DNA of 64,000 nt, taken from assembly GCA_018222405.1 (NCBI GenBank), contig JAAFAI010000024.1, forward strand, positions 1-64,000, in the 5' to 3' direction. The notes beneath the pieces are model-generated. The model did not search any database and was not told the DNA's origin. It worked only from the letters and a program-made list of their open reading frames with translations. The first letter of the stretch is position 1; each line of letters starts with the position of its first letter. Positions 7,893 to 16,802 of the stretch are shown here, in pieces. A program made the position numbers and the translations under genes. The stretch is from Gammaproteobacteria bacterium. GTDB taxonomy: Bacteria > Pseudomonadota > Gammaproteobacteria > Enterobacterales > Alteromonadaceae.

Positions 7893-8924
7893 TTAAACAG
7901 CTTCTTTTAACAGGCCTTTCTCTTTGGCCAGCGTCATAGCGGTATCCTGGATCATGTCTTCCTGTCCACCAATCATCTTCTTACGCCCTAGCTCAACCAG
8001 AATATCCCGGGCTGATAAGCCGTATTTCTCAGCCGCCTTTTTGGCATGCAGCAGGAAGGTTGAATAAACCCCGGCATACCCTAACGTCAGCGAGTCACGG
8101 TCGATGCGAACCATGTGGTCCATCATTGGGGTAATGATGTCTTCGGCGATATCCATCAGCTTAAACAGGTCAAGGCCGGTTGGAATGCCCATTCGCTCAA
8201 GCACGGCAGCGAGTACTTCCAGCGGCGTATTACCTGCGCCTGCACCAAGTCCGGCAACAGACGCGTCAATGCGAGTTGCACCGGCTTTAATTGCCGCTAC
8301 CGAATTCGACACGCCCAGCGCCATGTTGTGATGCCCATGGAAACCAATTTCGGTCTCTGGCTTAAGCTCACCGCGCAGGCGGCCAATCACTTCAGTGACA
8401 TCTTCCGGCAGCATAAATCCGGCTGAGTCGGTGATGTACACGGTATTGGCACCATATGACTCCATCAGCAATGCCTGCTCGGTAAGCCCTTGTGGCGTAT
8501 TCAGGTGAGACATCATTAAAAAGCCGGAGGTATCCATGCCTAATTCACGCGCAAAAGCGATGTGCTGGGGTGAGGTGTCAGCTTCGGTGCAATGGGTAGC
8601 AACGTGAACGCTGCGCGCCCCACTGTCGTAGGCCGACTTCAGTTCTTTCATGGTGCCAAGGCCAGGAATAAGCAGCACAGAGATAATGGTTTGTTTTACT
8701 GCCTCTGCTACCGCACTGATGTACTCTTCGTTGCTGGCAAGGGCAAAGCCATGCTGCAGCGAATTTCCGCCTAACCCGGCGCCATGAGTAACCTGAATGT
8801 AGGGTACACCAGCGTCGTCCATCGCTTTTGCGACTTTAACCATTTGTTCTACGCTGATTTGCTCCTTTTTAGCGTGCATACCATCGCGCAGACACATGTC
8901 ATGTAAGATAATGTTTTTGCTCAT
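7893..8924 (-). CDS. dmpG: 4-Hydroxy-2-oxovalerate aldolase
   Basis: Cleaves 4-hydroxy-2-oxovalerate to pyruvate and acetaldehyde in the last steps of catechol meta-cleavage. At 343 residues it has the usual family length, with [16 protein letters not shown] near the N-terminus and the metal-binding [15 protein letters not shown] motif. It forms a channelling complex with the acylating acetaldehyde dehydrogenase, and here the two genes are coupled by a one-base TAATG overlap at 8924. The name follows Pseudomonas dmp nomenclature (MhpE/BphI are equivalents). Confidence 0.95.
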   Translation of the reverse strand: MSKNIILHDMCLRDGMHAKKEQISVEQMVKVAKAMDDAGVPYIQVTHGAGLGGNSLQHGFALASNEEYISAVAEAVKQTIISVLLIPGLGTMKELKSAYDSGARSVHVATHCTEADTSPQHIAFARELGMDTSGFLMMSHLNTPQGLTEQALLMESYGANTVYITDSAGFMLPEDVTEVIGRLRGELKPETEIGFHGHHNMALGVSNSVAAIKAGATRIDASVAGLGAGAGNTPLEVLAAVLERMGIPTGLDLFKLMDIAEDIITPMMDHMVRIDRDSLTLGYAGVYSTFLLHAKKAAEKYGLSARDILVELGRKKMIGGQEDMIQDTAMTLAKEKGLLKEAV

Positions 8925-9838
8925 TACGCTGCCTCCACCGGGGTTAACGTGATAGTGCCGTTGGCAATTTCTTCGGCAAACATTTCGGCGGTACGGGTAG
9001 CCGCCGCAGTCATAATGTCGAGGTTACCAGCATACTTCGGCAGGTAATCGCCAAGACCAGCGACTTCCATAAACACCGCAACTTTGTTTCCTTCGAAGGT
9101 CGGGCCATTCACCAGCTTGTAGCCGGGCACGTACTTCTGAACCTGTTCAATCATCTTGAGTACAGAGTCGCGTATCGCCACTTCGTCAGGTTCGCCTTCG
9201 GTCAGGCAGTAAATAGTGTTGCGCATAATGATCGGTGGATCAGCGGGGTTGATAATAGCCAGCGCCTTGCCTTTTTTTGCACCGCCCACTTTTTCAATAG
9301 CGCTGGAAGTCGTGAAGGTAAATTCGTCCAGGTTTGCGCGGGTGCCCGCACCAATGGATTTACTCGACAGACTGGCAATAATCTCGGCGTATTCCACGCC
9401 CTGTACCTGCGCCACCGCGTTAACAATAGGGATAGTCGCCTGACCGGCGCAGGAAATCATATTCACATTCATTTCCTGCTTGTCGGCATGCTCTTTCAGG
9501 TTAACCGGCGGTACACAAAGCGGGCCAATTGCCGCCGGGGTGAGGTCAATCATCATCACGCCTTTGGCATTTAATTTTCGGCTGTTCTCCGCGTGTACAT
9601 AAGCACTGGTGGCATCAAAGGCAATCTGAATACCGTCCTCTTCCACGTGTGGAAGCAGTCCATCCACGCCTTCGGCGGTAGTTTTCAGGCCCATTTTTTT
9701 AGCGCGGGCCAGGCCTTCGGATTCCGGGTCGATCCCCACCATCCATACTGGCTCCAGCCATTCGCTGCGCATCACTTTATACATCAAATCGGTACCGATA
9801 TTGCCCGAACCAATTAACGCACATTTAATTTTTTTCAT
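8924..9838 (-). CDS. dmpF: Acetaldehyde dehydrogenase (acylating)
   Basis: Converts acetaldehyde, NAD+ and CoA to acetyl-CoA, the final step of the meta-cleavage route. The 304-residue protein begins with the Rossmann motif [10 protein letters not shown], and the catalytic cysteine is C130 in [12 protein letters not shown]. It overlaps dmpG by one base, which fits the known DmpFG complex in which toxic acetaldehyde passes through a tunnel. The gene order here is tautomerase, dmpF, dmpG. Confidence 0.95.
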   Translation of the reverse strand: MKKIKCALIGSGNIGTDLMYKVMRSEWLEPVWMVGIDPESEGLARAKKMGLKTTAEGVDGLLPHVEEDGIQIAFDATSAYVHAENSRKLNAKGVMMIDLTPAAIGPLCVPPVNLKEHADKQEMNVNMISCAGQATIPIVNAVAQVQGVEYAEIIASLSSKSIGAGTRANLDEFTFTTSSAIEKVGGAKKGKALAIINPADPPIIMRNTIYCLTEGEPDEVAIRDSVLKMIEQVQKYVPGYKLVNGPTFEGNKVAVFMEVAGLGDYLPKYAGNLDIMTAAATRTAEMFAEEIANGTITLTPVEAA

Positions 9839-9840
9839 TG

Positions 9841-10074
9841 CTATTTCCCCTCTGCATTCAGTGGTTGTAGGGCGGCCTGCTGAGCCTGACTACGCTCTTT
9901 CATGGTCATTCCGGATACGAAAAAGTCGTGCTCTCCGTGTTCAGTAATAAGGATGCGTACTGACTCACGCTTAACGCCCAGCGATGCAACAACAGCATCC
10001 GTAATCGCTTTGGCGGCGTTGCATTTTTGTTCTTCCGTTCGCCCTGTCATCAGGTGCATTTCGAGTATTGGCAT
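9841..10074 (-). CDS. dmpI: 4-Oxalocrotonate tautomerase
   Basis: Isomerises 2-hydroxymuconate to 2-oxo-3-hexenedioate. I chose ATG 10074, giving [17 protein letters not shown] with the required proline after Met and 77 residues. A longer frame from 10146 would bury the catalytic proline and cannot be right. The usual enzyme has about 62 residues, so the C-terminus here is extended (about 15 residues after the conserved VSGMTM region). It sits two bases from dmpF and 25 from the decarboxylase gene, consistent with one operon. Confidence 0.9.
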   Translation of the reverse strand: MPILEMHLMTGRTEEQKCNAAKAITDAVVASLGVKRESVRILITEHGEHDFFVSGMTMKERSQAQQAALQPLNAEGK

Positions 10075-10099
10075 GATTGTTCTCCACTCAGGTGCCGGA

Positions 10100-10894
10100 T
10101 TATTCGAAGCGAAGACTAACGCTGCCCAAATCCTGGTAGCGCGCAATCACGTTGTCACCCGGCTTCACCGCCACGGCAGCGGTGATTCCGCCACTCATCA
10201 CAAAACTACCGGCAGGCAGGGTTTCCCCCATGTCATGCAGAATATTGACGACCATCGCAACCGCATCTGCCGGATGCCCCATTACTGCGGCAGACGAACC
10301 CATTTCGACGATTTCGCCGTTAAGTTCCATAGCCACGCCGATACCATCGACTTCAATGTCTTCTACATAACGAGGACGACCGCCCGCCACAAAACGCGCT
10401 GATGAGCTGTTATCTGCAATCACACTGGGTAAATCGAACTTAAAGTTTTCATAGCGTGAATCGATGATTTCGATGGCCGGGATCACAAAGTCGGTTGCGG
10501 CGAGTACTTCGGCGCGCGTGCAGGCCGGGCCGCTCAGGTCGGTTTTGGTCACGAAGGCCACTTCACATTCCACTCTCGGATGCACCAGGTCATGGGTGCT
10601 GATGGCGGTATTTTCCGGACGCGACATGGCGTCGGTAAGAAAGCCAATCGACGGCTTATCCACGCCCATTTGCACCATTTTCGCTTTAGAGGTTAACCCG
10701 GCTTTCCAGCCAATAAGCTTTTCGCCCTGTTCGATAAACCTGGCACGTAAGGCATTTTGCACGGCATAACCGTCTTCAACGGTCATTTCCGGATATTCAT
10801 TAGTGAGCTTAGGAATGTCGTAGGCACGACGCTGAGCGCCTTCAACCCGCTCACTGAAACGGATAATTTGTTCCTGGGTTAAACTGGTTTTCAT
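10100..10894 (-). CDS. dmpH: 4-Oxalocrotonate decarboxylase
   Basis: Decarboxylates 2-oxo-3-hexenedioate to 2-hydroxypenta-2,4-dienoate. This 264-residue member of the FAA-hydrolase-related hydratase/decarboxylase family carries IPAIEIIDSRYENFKFDL, typical of DmpH; the hydratase next door has SRITDWKIKIQDTV instead. The metal ligand cluster VHPRVECEVAF is present. Its start overlaps the hydratase stop by four bases (ATGA), and DmpH and DmpE are known to form a complex, which the coupling supports. Confidence 0.92.
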   Translation of the reverse strand: MKTSLTQEQIIRFSERVEGAQRRAYDIPKLTNEYPEMTVEDGYAVQNALRARFIEQGEKLIGWKAGLTSKAKMVQMGVDKPSIGFLTDAMSRPENTAISTHDLVHPRVECEVAFVTKTDLSGPACTRAEVLAATDFVIPAIEIIDSRYENFKFDLPSVIADNSSSARFVAGGRPRYVEDIEVDGIGVAMELNGEIVEMGSSAAVMGHPADAVAMVVNILHDMGETLPAGSFVMSGGITAAVAVKPGDNVIARYQDLGSVSLRFE

Positions 10895-11688
10895 ACTTTT
10901 GTGCTCCCGGCAAAATTCACTTTACAACCCCCGACACCAGCGATGTAACATTCGAGTTCATCGCCATCGGTTACCGGTACCAGTGCAGACTGTGAGCCAG
11001 ACAGGATCACCTCACCTGCTTTAAATGGAATGCCCAGCTCACCCAACGTATTGGCCAGCCAGGCGACGGCGTTAAACGGCGAGCCTTGTACTGCTGCACC
11101 CACACCGGTGGAGAACAGCTCACCATTTTTGTAGAGCGTCATACCGGCCATGGTGATATCCACTTTGCGGGGATCGGCTTTGAGGTTACTGACCACATAC
11201 ACACCGCAGGAAGCATTGTCGGCCACGGTGTCCTGAATTTTGATTTTCCAGTCGGTGATCCGTGAATCGACAATTTCAAAACACGGGCTGACATAATCGG
11301 TGGCGCGAATAACATCTACCGCGGTAATGCCCGGGCCAATCAGATCTTCTTTAAGCACAATAGCCAGTTCCGCTTCAGCTTTAGGCTGAATCAGCTCGTT
11401 AAGGTCGATTGTTTCGCCTTCCTGATACACCATTTTGTCGGTGAGCTGACCAAAGTCAGGCTGAAACACGCCGAGAAAGTCCTGCACCGCTTTACTGGTG
11501 ACGCCAATCTTTTTACCGACGATTTTCTCGCCGGCGTCGAGACGACGCTGGATATACTGCAGCTGAATTTCATAGGCCTGCTCCAGCGTGATATCCGGGT
11601 ATTGCTCGGTAAACGGCACCAGGGTATTGCGTGACACCATGGCCTCATATAAGTCATTACCCAGTTTTTTAATCTGTGAATTATCCAT
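10891..11688 (-). CDS. dmpE: 2-Oxopent-4-enoate hydratase
   Basis: Adds water to 2-hydroxypenta-2,4-dienoate to give 4-hydroxy-2-oxovalerate. The 265-residue protein has the family metal site IQPKAEAELAIVL and the hydratase signature FEIVDSRITDWKIKIQDT. It is the paralogue of the neighbouring decarboxylase and overlaps it by four bases. It lies 12 bases after dmpC. The closest named match by recalled sequence features is DmpE. Confidence 0.92.
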   Translation of the reverse strand: MDNSQIKKLGNDLYEAMVSRNTLVPFTEQYPDITLEQAYEIQLQYIQRRLDAGEKIVGKKIGVTSKAVQDFLGVFQPDFGQLTDKMVYQEGETIDLNELIQPKAEAELAIVLKEDLIGPGITAVDVIRATDYVSPCFEIVDSRITDWKIKIQDTVADNASCGVYVVSNLKADPRKVDITMAGMTLYKNGELFSTGVGAAVQGSPFNAVAWLANTLGELGIPFKAGEVILSGSQSALVPVTDGDELECYIAGVGGCKVNFAGSTKV

Positions 11689-11700
11689 GCTTTAGCGCTC

Positions 11701-13161
11701 CTATAGCTTCACGCAAACGTTACGCAGCTCAGTGTAGAACTCCAGCGAGTGAACGCCGCCCTCGCGGCCAATACCAGACTGTTTGGTACCACCAAAGGCA
11801 GTGCGTAAATCGCGCAGGAACCAGCTATTTACCCAGCAAATACCCACATCGATTTTGGCCGCCATGCGGTGTGCCCGCGGCAGATCCTTGGTCCAGATAG
11901 TGGTTGCCAGGCCGTAATCGGTGCTGTTAGCCAGGCCAATCACTTCTTCTTCGCTGTCGAAGGGGCGAATGTGACAGCACGGGCCAAAGATTTCTTCTTT
12001 TACAACTGCCGCGTCATCGCTCAGGTCGGTCCAGATAGTTGGCTGGATCCAGTTGCCGCCTTTAAGCGCTTCCGGTACTTCTGGTACGCCACCACCGGTA
12101 ACCACTGTGGCGCCTTCATCCACGGCTTTTTTGTAGTAAGACAGCACTTTATCCTGATGCTCCTTACTGATTAACGGGCCGTAGTTAACGCCTTCGTCAG
12201 TCGGCTTACCGTAATTAACCGCTTCGGCCTTTTCTTTGAGTGCGGCCACGAATTTATCGAAAATCGGGCGTTCAACGTACACTCGCTCGGTACCTAAACA
12301 GACCTGCCCGGAGTTTAAGAAAGACGAGCGGGAGATGCCTTCAATGGCTTTATCAAAGTCGCAGTCGGCGAATACGATACCGGCATTTTTACCGCCCATT
12401 TCAAATGACACATCGCGGGTGCCCTCGGCAGCGGCTTTCATGATGGCGGTCCCGGTGCGGGTTTCACCGGTAAAGGTAATGGCATCCACATCTTTGTGTT
12501 CGGTAAGGAAGGCACCGGCTGAATCCGGACCGAAGCCGTTTACCACGTTATAAACGCCTTTGGGCACGCCTACTTTATTCATTACTTCACCCAGTAATAC
12601 CGACGTCAGCGGCGTTTCTTCAGATGGCTTCACTACCACGGTATTCCCGCAAGCCAGTGCCGGACCGACTTTCCAGGTCATCAGCATGAACGGCGCGTTC
12701 CAAGGGCTGATTACGCCAATCACGCCTTTCGGTGTGCGAACACCGTAGTTCAGCGCGCCTGCGCCATCCGGCGTGTCGAGCATAAAACTCTCGGTGGGGA
12801 CATTTTTGATAGTGTCAGCAAAGATTTTGAAGTTAGCCGCGCCGCGAGGAATAAACACATGGCGCATGACATGAGAAGGCTGACCGGTATCGGCCATTTC
12901 GGCTTCTACAAAATCATCAAAGCGGCGGGTGATTTCATCAGCCACTTCATACAGCATTTCCACCCGCTGATTAGTGGTAAAGGTAGACCACTCACCCTGT
13001 AGCGCAGCTTTAGCCGCTAAAACGGCTTCATTAACGTCACTGCGTCCTGCTTCGGCAATGCTGGCGATAACCTCGCCGGTCACCGGAGATACTTTGTCAA
13101 AACGCTTGCCGTCTCTGGCTGCAACAAACTCTCCGCGAATAAAATTTTCTACTTGGCGCAT
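11701..13161 (-). CDS. dmpC: 2-Hydroxymuconic semialdehyde dehydrogenase
   Basis: NAD-dependent aldehyde dehydrogenase that oxidises the ring-fission product of catechol to 2-hydroxymuconate. The 486-residue protein has N154 in SPWNAPFML, the general base E254 in FEMGGKNAG and the nucleophile C288 in NSGQVCLG, all at normal ALDH positions. It is the first gene of the lower operon, preceded by a 337-base control region with a perfect ATAC-N7-GTAT box. No DmpD hydrolase gene lies in the cluster, so flux from catechol must go through this dehydrogenase branch. Confidence 0.93.
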   Translation of the reverse strand: MRQVENFIRGEFVAARDGKRFDKVSPVTGEVIASIAEAGRSDVNEAVLAAKAALQGEWSTFTTNQRVEMLYEVADEITRRFDDFVEAEMADTGQPSHVMRHVFIPRGAANFKIFADTIKNVPTESFMLDTPDGAGALNYGVRTPKGVIGVISPWNAPFMLMTWKVGPALACGNTVVVKPSEETPLTSVLLGEVMNKVGVPKGVYNVVNGFGPDSAGAFLTEHKDVDAITFTGETRTGTAIMKAAAEGTRDVSFEMGGKNAGIVFADCDFDKAIEGISRSSFLNSGQVCLGTERVYVERPIFDKFVAALKEKAEAVNYGKPTDEGVNYGPLISKEHQDKVLSYYKKAVDEGATVVTGGGVPEVPEALKGGNWIQPTIWTDLSDDAAVVKEEIFGPCCHIRPFDSEEEVIGLANSTDYGLATTIWTKDLPRAHRMAAKIDVGICWVNSWFLRDLRTAFGGTKQSGIGREGGVHSLEFYTELRNVCVKL

Positions 13162-13498
13162 ATCGGACTCTCACTTTAGGCTACGCAAGCCCTTAAATTA
13201 ATATTTACAACTCAATAACACTTAAAGTCAGTGTAAATTCCCAACCCCATACCGTCTAATACCATTTAAAAAACAACTTAATACTTTAAAGGTATAATTA
13301 CATTTCTCTTCCAAGTAGCCCTGCAATCCGCCTTTGGCCACTGAAAACAAAATGCCGCAAGGCGCCTGCCCGGGTGGGCGCAGCACACATTGCGGCACTA
13401 TTTATAACAACCGTCTAAAACAACCACTCATAACAACTAAACAACCATTGATGGTGATAAAGTCTACGCAAATGCGTATCACGTCCCTGTGACACAAG
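13162..13498 (-). promoter_or_regulatory. Control region of the dmpC operon
   Basis: A 337-base gap between the phenol hydroxylase genes and dmpC. It holds the box ATACTTTAAAGGTAT (13281-13295), exactly ATAC-N7-GTAT, which is the recognition pattern of BenM/CatM-type LysR regulators. Two further ATACC half-sites in direct orientation lie at 13249-13253 and 13259-13263, nearer the gene, where a weaker activation site would be expected. A long imperfect hairpin lies at 13353-13397. I could not assign a convincing -35/-10 pair. Confidence 0.7.
13353..13397 (-). terminator. GC-rich hairpin after phenol hydroxylase genes
   Basis: TGCCGCAA (13353-13360) pairs with TTGCGGCA (13390-13397); the GC-rich interior can extend the pairing imperfectly. 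On the minus strand it is followed by TTTTGTTTTC. It lies 102 bases beyond the dmpP stop and upstream of the ATAC box, so it probably separates the upper and lower operons. Confidence 0.6.
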
Positions 13499-14560
13499 TC
13501 AGATATTTTTAAACAGCGGGCTGCGTACCTGCTGGGCATCCGCAGCGGAAATAAACTTCTCAGTATAAATATCCCTTTCAAACAGGCGCCCCTGCATTAA
13601 GGTATTAATGCAGGCATCAATCATCAGCGGTGGTCCACACAAATAAGCCTTATTACCACTGAAGTCGCCATCAAACGCACGCTGAGCGGCTTCGTGGACA
13701 AAACCTACCTCACCCTGCCATTCGCCATCGTCGCCGGCATCAGACAGCGCCGGGATATAGGTAAAGTTGGAATACTTTTCAGCCAGGGCTAAAAACTCGT
13801 CGTGATAATAAAGTTCTTCCCGGGTGCGCTGACCATAGACCAGTGTGATCGGATGCTCACAACCTTCTTCCAGCAGTTCCACGATCATCGAACGAGGACT
13901 GGATAACCCTGAACCACCGGCCATAAAGATCATTGGCATGTCGGCTGATTTTTTAACAAAGAAGCGTCCATAGGGTCCGCTGAAGGAAATTTCATCGCCC
14001 TCTTTCAGCTCATCGTGAATATAGGCCGTACCTACGCCGCCGGGGACTTTACGGATATTCAGCTCAATTACGCCAGGCTCCGCCGGCGTGCTGGCTATCG
14101 AAAAAGCCCGGCTGCCTATGTCGTCCGGTAGGTTCAGATTGATATACTGCCCAGCCTGAAACTCAATACCATCGGCACCTTCTATCTTCAGCCAGATACC
14201 TTTAATGGTGGGGGTTAAATCTTCGATGCGGCTTACCGTGCACTGATAATCCTGCACCGGCAGGTTACGGGAGTCGGGATCTTCCTCAATCTCCGCTTCG
14301 ATCACCAAATCACTTTCCGGGATCGCACAGCACGCCAGGCATTTATTTTCATCGCGCTCAAAATCCATCAAGGCAAAACTGGACGCTTCACCGTGATCGA
14401 CTTCGCCGTCCAGCACGTCAATTTTGCAGGTGGCACACAATCCGTGGCAGCATGCATGGGGCAGGTAAATCCCCGCCCGCAGCGCTGCGTCCAGAATGGT
14501 CTGCTCTTCCTCTACCTCAATGGTTTGTCCCAATGGCTCAATGGTTACTTCAAAGCTCAT
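13499..14560 (-). CDS. dmpP: Phenol hydroxylase reductase component P5
   Basis: Electron-transfer subunit of multicomponent phenol hydroxylase; it passes electrons from NADH through FAD and a [2Fe-2S] centre to the diiron oxygenase. The 353-residue protein has the N-terminal ferredoxin domain with C37, C42, C45 and C77, then an FAD domain (motif RAFSIAS) and an NAD domain beginning FMAGGSGLSSPRS. The domain order is that of DmpP and methane monooxygenase reductase. The gene starts two bases from the dmpO stop. Confidence 0.95.
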   Translation of the reverse strand: MSFEVTIEPLGQTIEVEEEQTILDAALRAGIYLPHACCHGLCATCKIDVLDGEVDHGEASSFALMDFERDENKCLACCAIPESDLVIEAEIEEDPDSRNLPVQDYQCTVSRIEDLTPTIKGIWLKIEGADGIEFQAGQYINLNLPDDIGSRAFSIASTPAEPGVIELNIRKVPGGVGTAYIHDELKEGDEISFSGPYGRFFVKKSADMPMIFMAGGSGLSSPRSMIVELLEEGCEHPITLVYGQRTREELYYHDEFLALAEKYSNFTYIPALSDAGDDGEWQGEVGFVHEAAQRAFDGDFSGNKAYLCGPPLMIDACINTLMQGRLFERDIYTEKFISAADAQQVRSPLFKNI

Positions 14561-14562
14561 GG

Positions 14563-14925
14563 TTATTCTCCCTGAGGCGGAACCAGTGTCGACAAGCCAG
14601 GCGTTTTAAAGCGGAATTGCTCTTTATGCACCAGTCCATTTTCCTTAACTGTTTTATTAAAGTCGGGCGTCCACGGCTCACCGCTTTTAGTCCACTCAAT
14701 AGCGTCCCAGTCAATCTTGTCGAAATCGGGATCCGGCTGCATCAGTGGCTTTAACTGCTGTTCAATAATGTCACCCAGTTTCTGATCCGGCGCACCAAAC
14801 AACATAAAAGGCGCCGCCATCAGCATGTGATGATCCCAGCATGCAAATAACAACTGATGACCATAGTAGTTTTCTACTCTGTCTCGCGACGGGAACTTGT
14901 ACTCGCCATTTGCTACAACTGCCAT
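14563..14925 (-). CDS. dmpO: Phenol hydroxylase subunit P4
   Basis: A 120-residue small subunit of the (alpha-beta-gamma)2 oxygenase component of phenol hydroxylase. The N-terminal half has ENYYGHQLLFACWDHHMLM and FMLFGAPDQKLGDII, features of DmpO/PhlE-type proteins. It lies between dmpN and dmpP with a 75-base spacer before it that contains a stable GC hairpin. The assignment is by position and family resemblance; there is no catalytic residue to point to. Confidence 0.92.
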   Translation of the reverse strand: MAVVANGEYKFPSRDRVENYYGHQLLFACWDHHMLMAAPFMLFGAPDQKLGDIIEQQLKPLMQPDPDFDKIDWDAIEWTKSGEPWTPDFNKTVKENGLVHKEQFRFKTPGLSTLVPPQGE

Positions 14926-14962
14926 AATAATTCTCCTGTTACACCTGCGCTGGCAGGCTTAG

Positions 14963-14985
14963 GCTGCCCGGATTGGCCGGGCAGC
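14963..14985 (-). other. Intra-operon hairpin between dmpN and dmpO
   Basis: GCTGCCCGG (14963-14971) and CCGGGCAGC (14977-14985) form a perfect nine-base stem with a five-base loop and no T-run. It lies within the operon just after the oxygenase large-subunit gene, so an mRNA stability or processing element is more likely than a terminator. Confidence 0.5.
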
Positions 14986-15000
14986 GGTTAAAGACGGTGA

Positions 15001-16515
15001 TTAGTCGGTCGACACCTGCTTGCGCCATTTCTCAAAGTTGGCTTTGTCTTCTGAGCTGGCATATTCGCCCGCTGCCGTAGGCTCAAGGCTCACCCACTCC
15101 ATCCAGGCAGCCAGGTCACCTTTCAGTGGCTCTTGCATCAGGGCAGGCATGGGAAGCCAGGCCTGTACGTACTTCTCAGGTTCCTGTTCAAACACATGCT
15201 GACAACCATCAGAACAGAAGTGATATTTCTCGCCTTCGTAATCAGTCTCACGATGACACAGTTGCGTTGGATCATCCGGCTCGGTGAACAACGTCGGTAA
15301 CTGACAAACCTGACAGAGCTTCGGCAGGCCAAAATTGTTGTACTCACCGCCCGCTTCTTTTTGCGCAATAGCGTATTCCCAGCGCGGCAGATAGTATTTT
15401 TCAAAGGTGGTTGGGTATTTCTCTTTTAACCACTCAATGTCGCTGGCGGTAGGTGTCCAGGAATGGAAGGCCGTACCGAACTTCCACTGATACAGACCCA
15501 GCATAATCTGATGTGAGGTGTGATCGATGGACTTCTCCACGTCATCCCAGTGCATTGGCGGTTTAATGCCGTAACGGGCGAGGTCACGGAAAAGCGCGTT
15601 ACCGTTTTCCACACCATAGATATTCCAGGCTTCACGCCATGACATCACGCGCTTCGGCAGCATGTAGTCCATCATAGCCGCAACCAGTGTCAGCAGGCGG
15701 CAACCGCGCCAGAACCACTTATCAATCCACTTCTGCACAATGGGAATGTTGTCCGGATCCTGCTCCAGCATAAACTTGATACATTCCAGACCCAGGGTCA
15801 TATGACGGGCTTCATCTGACTGGGCTGAGAAACCAAAGGTACAGGTGGCCATATCACCGTTGTAAGCCGCGCCCGACATAAACGGTACAAACAGCAAGTT
15901 GGTCAGGACATATTCAAAGGAGAAACCAATGGCAATCAGGAACTCAAAGGGCCCTGCTGACATGGCATCGTCAAAGAACGAACGGGGTACTGAGTTGTAC
16001 CAGATGCGATCACGCTGACTGGCAAAGTCTTTAAAGCCGTTGTAGAACTTGTTGTAGTTCGACATGGCATGCACCTGGGTCTGCGCATGACGGATTTCGT
16101 CGATGGACTGCATCTGACACGCGACCTGCGGGCCAACGCCGGCAAACTCACGACCAACCCGGGCAAAGCCGCGGTGGGACGCATACTCCGCCGGGCTAAT
16201 GCCCTGCAGGAACAGCTTGATAGCGGTTAAGTAGCGGGCGTCGGTCACATTCAGATGGCCATTATTCTGTGCATGTGCATCAATGATAGCGTAGTACTTA
16301 CGCTCTTTTTCTGCCTGGTATTTCCAGTAGGCATCCATGGTTAAACGGAACGGATCCTCCCACTTCGACCAGTCGTGCACCTTAATGCCTTCGTAATCAA
16401 CATAAGGATAGATTTCTTTCTCGTCGCGATAGCTTGGCTCCCAGGCCAGATCGCGGGTCATTAAGCGATACTTCTCTTTAACGTTGAGTTTCTTTGGGGT
16501 CTTTTTAATATCCAC
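15001..16515 (-). CDS. dmpN: Phenol hydroxylase large (alpha) subunit P3
   Basis: Catalytic subunit that hydroxylates phenol to catechol at a diiron centre. The 504-residue protein has both diiron motifs: E140-x2-H143 in SIDEIRHAQ and E235-x2-H238 in SDEARHMTL. E110 and E201 lie at the positions of the remaining carboxylate ligands known from the methane/toluene monooxygenase family. A C-terminal cysteine-rich segment (CQVCQ, then CSDGCQHVFEQEPEKY) is the YHS-like metal site found in phenol hydroxylases. It is the most diagnostic gene of the cluster. Confidence 0.96.
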   Translation of the reverse strand: MDIKKTPKKLNVKEKYRLMTRDLAWEPSYRDEKEIYPYVDYEGIKVHDWSKWEDPFRLTMDAYWKYQAEKERKYYAIIDAHAQNNGHLNVTDARYLTAIKLFLQGISPAEYASHRGFARVGREFAGVGPQVACQMQSIDEIRHAQTQVHAMSNYNKFYNGFKDFASQRDRIWYNSVPRSFFDDAMSAGPFEFLIAIGFSFEYVLTNLLFVPFMSGAAYNGDMATCTFGFSAQSDEARHMTLGLECIKFMLEQDPDNIPIVQKWIDKWFWRGCRLLTLVAAMMDYMLPKRVMSWREAWNIYGVENGNALFRDLARYGIKPPMHWDDVEKSIDHTSHQIMLGLYQWKFGTAFHSWTPTASDIEWLKEKYPTTFEKYYLPRWEYAIAQKEAGGEYNNFGLPKLCQVCQLPTLFTEPDDPTQLCHRETDYEGEKYHFCSDGCQHVFEQEPEKYVQAWLPMPALMQEPLKGDLAAWMEWVSLEPTAAGEYASSEDKANFEKWRKQVSTD

Positions 16516-16524
16516 GATGGTCTC

Positions 16525-16794
16525 CTAGCTGTTCCAGGTGAGTGTCAGAGCGTCTTCGTCTTCATCGACGTTGCCGCTGAGCGTGATTAGGTTGATGTTG
16601 AGTTCCTGCATATCGAACTCACGGCCAATTTCTTCTTCAATGGTTTCGCGGCGCACCACCAGGCTGCCCTCGGCCTGCACCTTTACCATGGCCGGTTCGT
16701 GCACCACTTCGGCGTCCGGATTATCCTGCTCAATGGCTTCCACAATAGAGCGGGTCTCTTCATTGGCCTGTAAAATGATAAATACTTTAGACAT
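16525..16794 (-). CDS. dmpM: Phenol hydroxylase activator protein P2
   Basis: An 89-residue cofactorless effector protein (MmoB/DmpM family) that binds the oxygenase and is needed for turnover. Recognisable features are VFIILQANEETRSIVEAIE at the N-terminus and IGREFDMQELNINLITLSG near the C-terminus. It lies nine bases from the dmpN start and eight from the dmpL stop, in the normal K-L-M-N-O-P order. Confidence 0.94.
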   Translation of the reverse strand: MSKVFIILQANEETRSIVEAIEQDNPDAEVVHEPAMVKVQAEGSLVVRRETIEEEIGREFDMQELNINLITLSGNVDEDEDALTLTWNS

Positions 16795-16802
16795 GATGCT
16801 TC

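Noticed and set aside
10075-10146. Longer 4-oxalocrotonate tautomerase from 10146
   Set aside because: It would put 24 residues before the catalytic proline, which must be N-terminal after Met removal.
13321-13345. A sigma54-like TGGCC...TTGCA pair on the minus strand upstream of dmpC
   Set aside because: The GG-to-GC spacing is 13 bases instead of 10, which sigma54 does not tolerate, and the LysR box explains control of this operon better.
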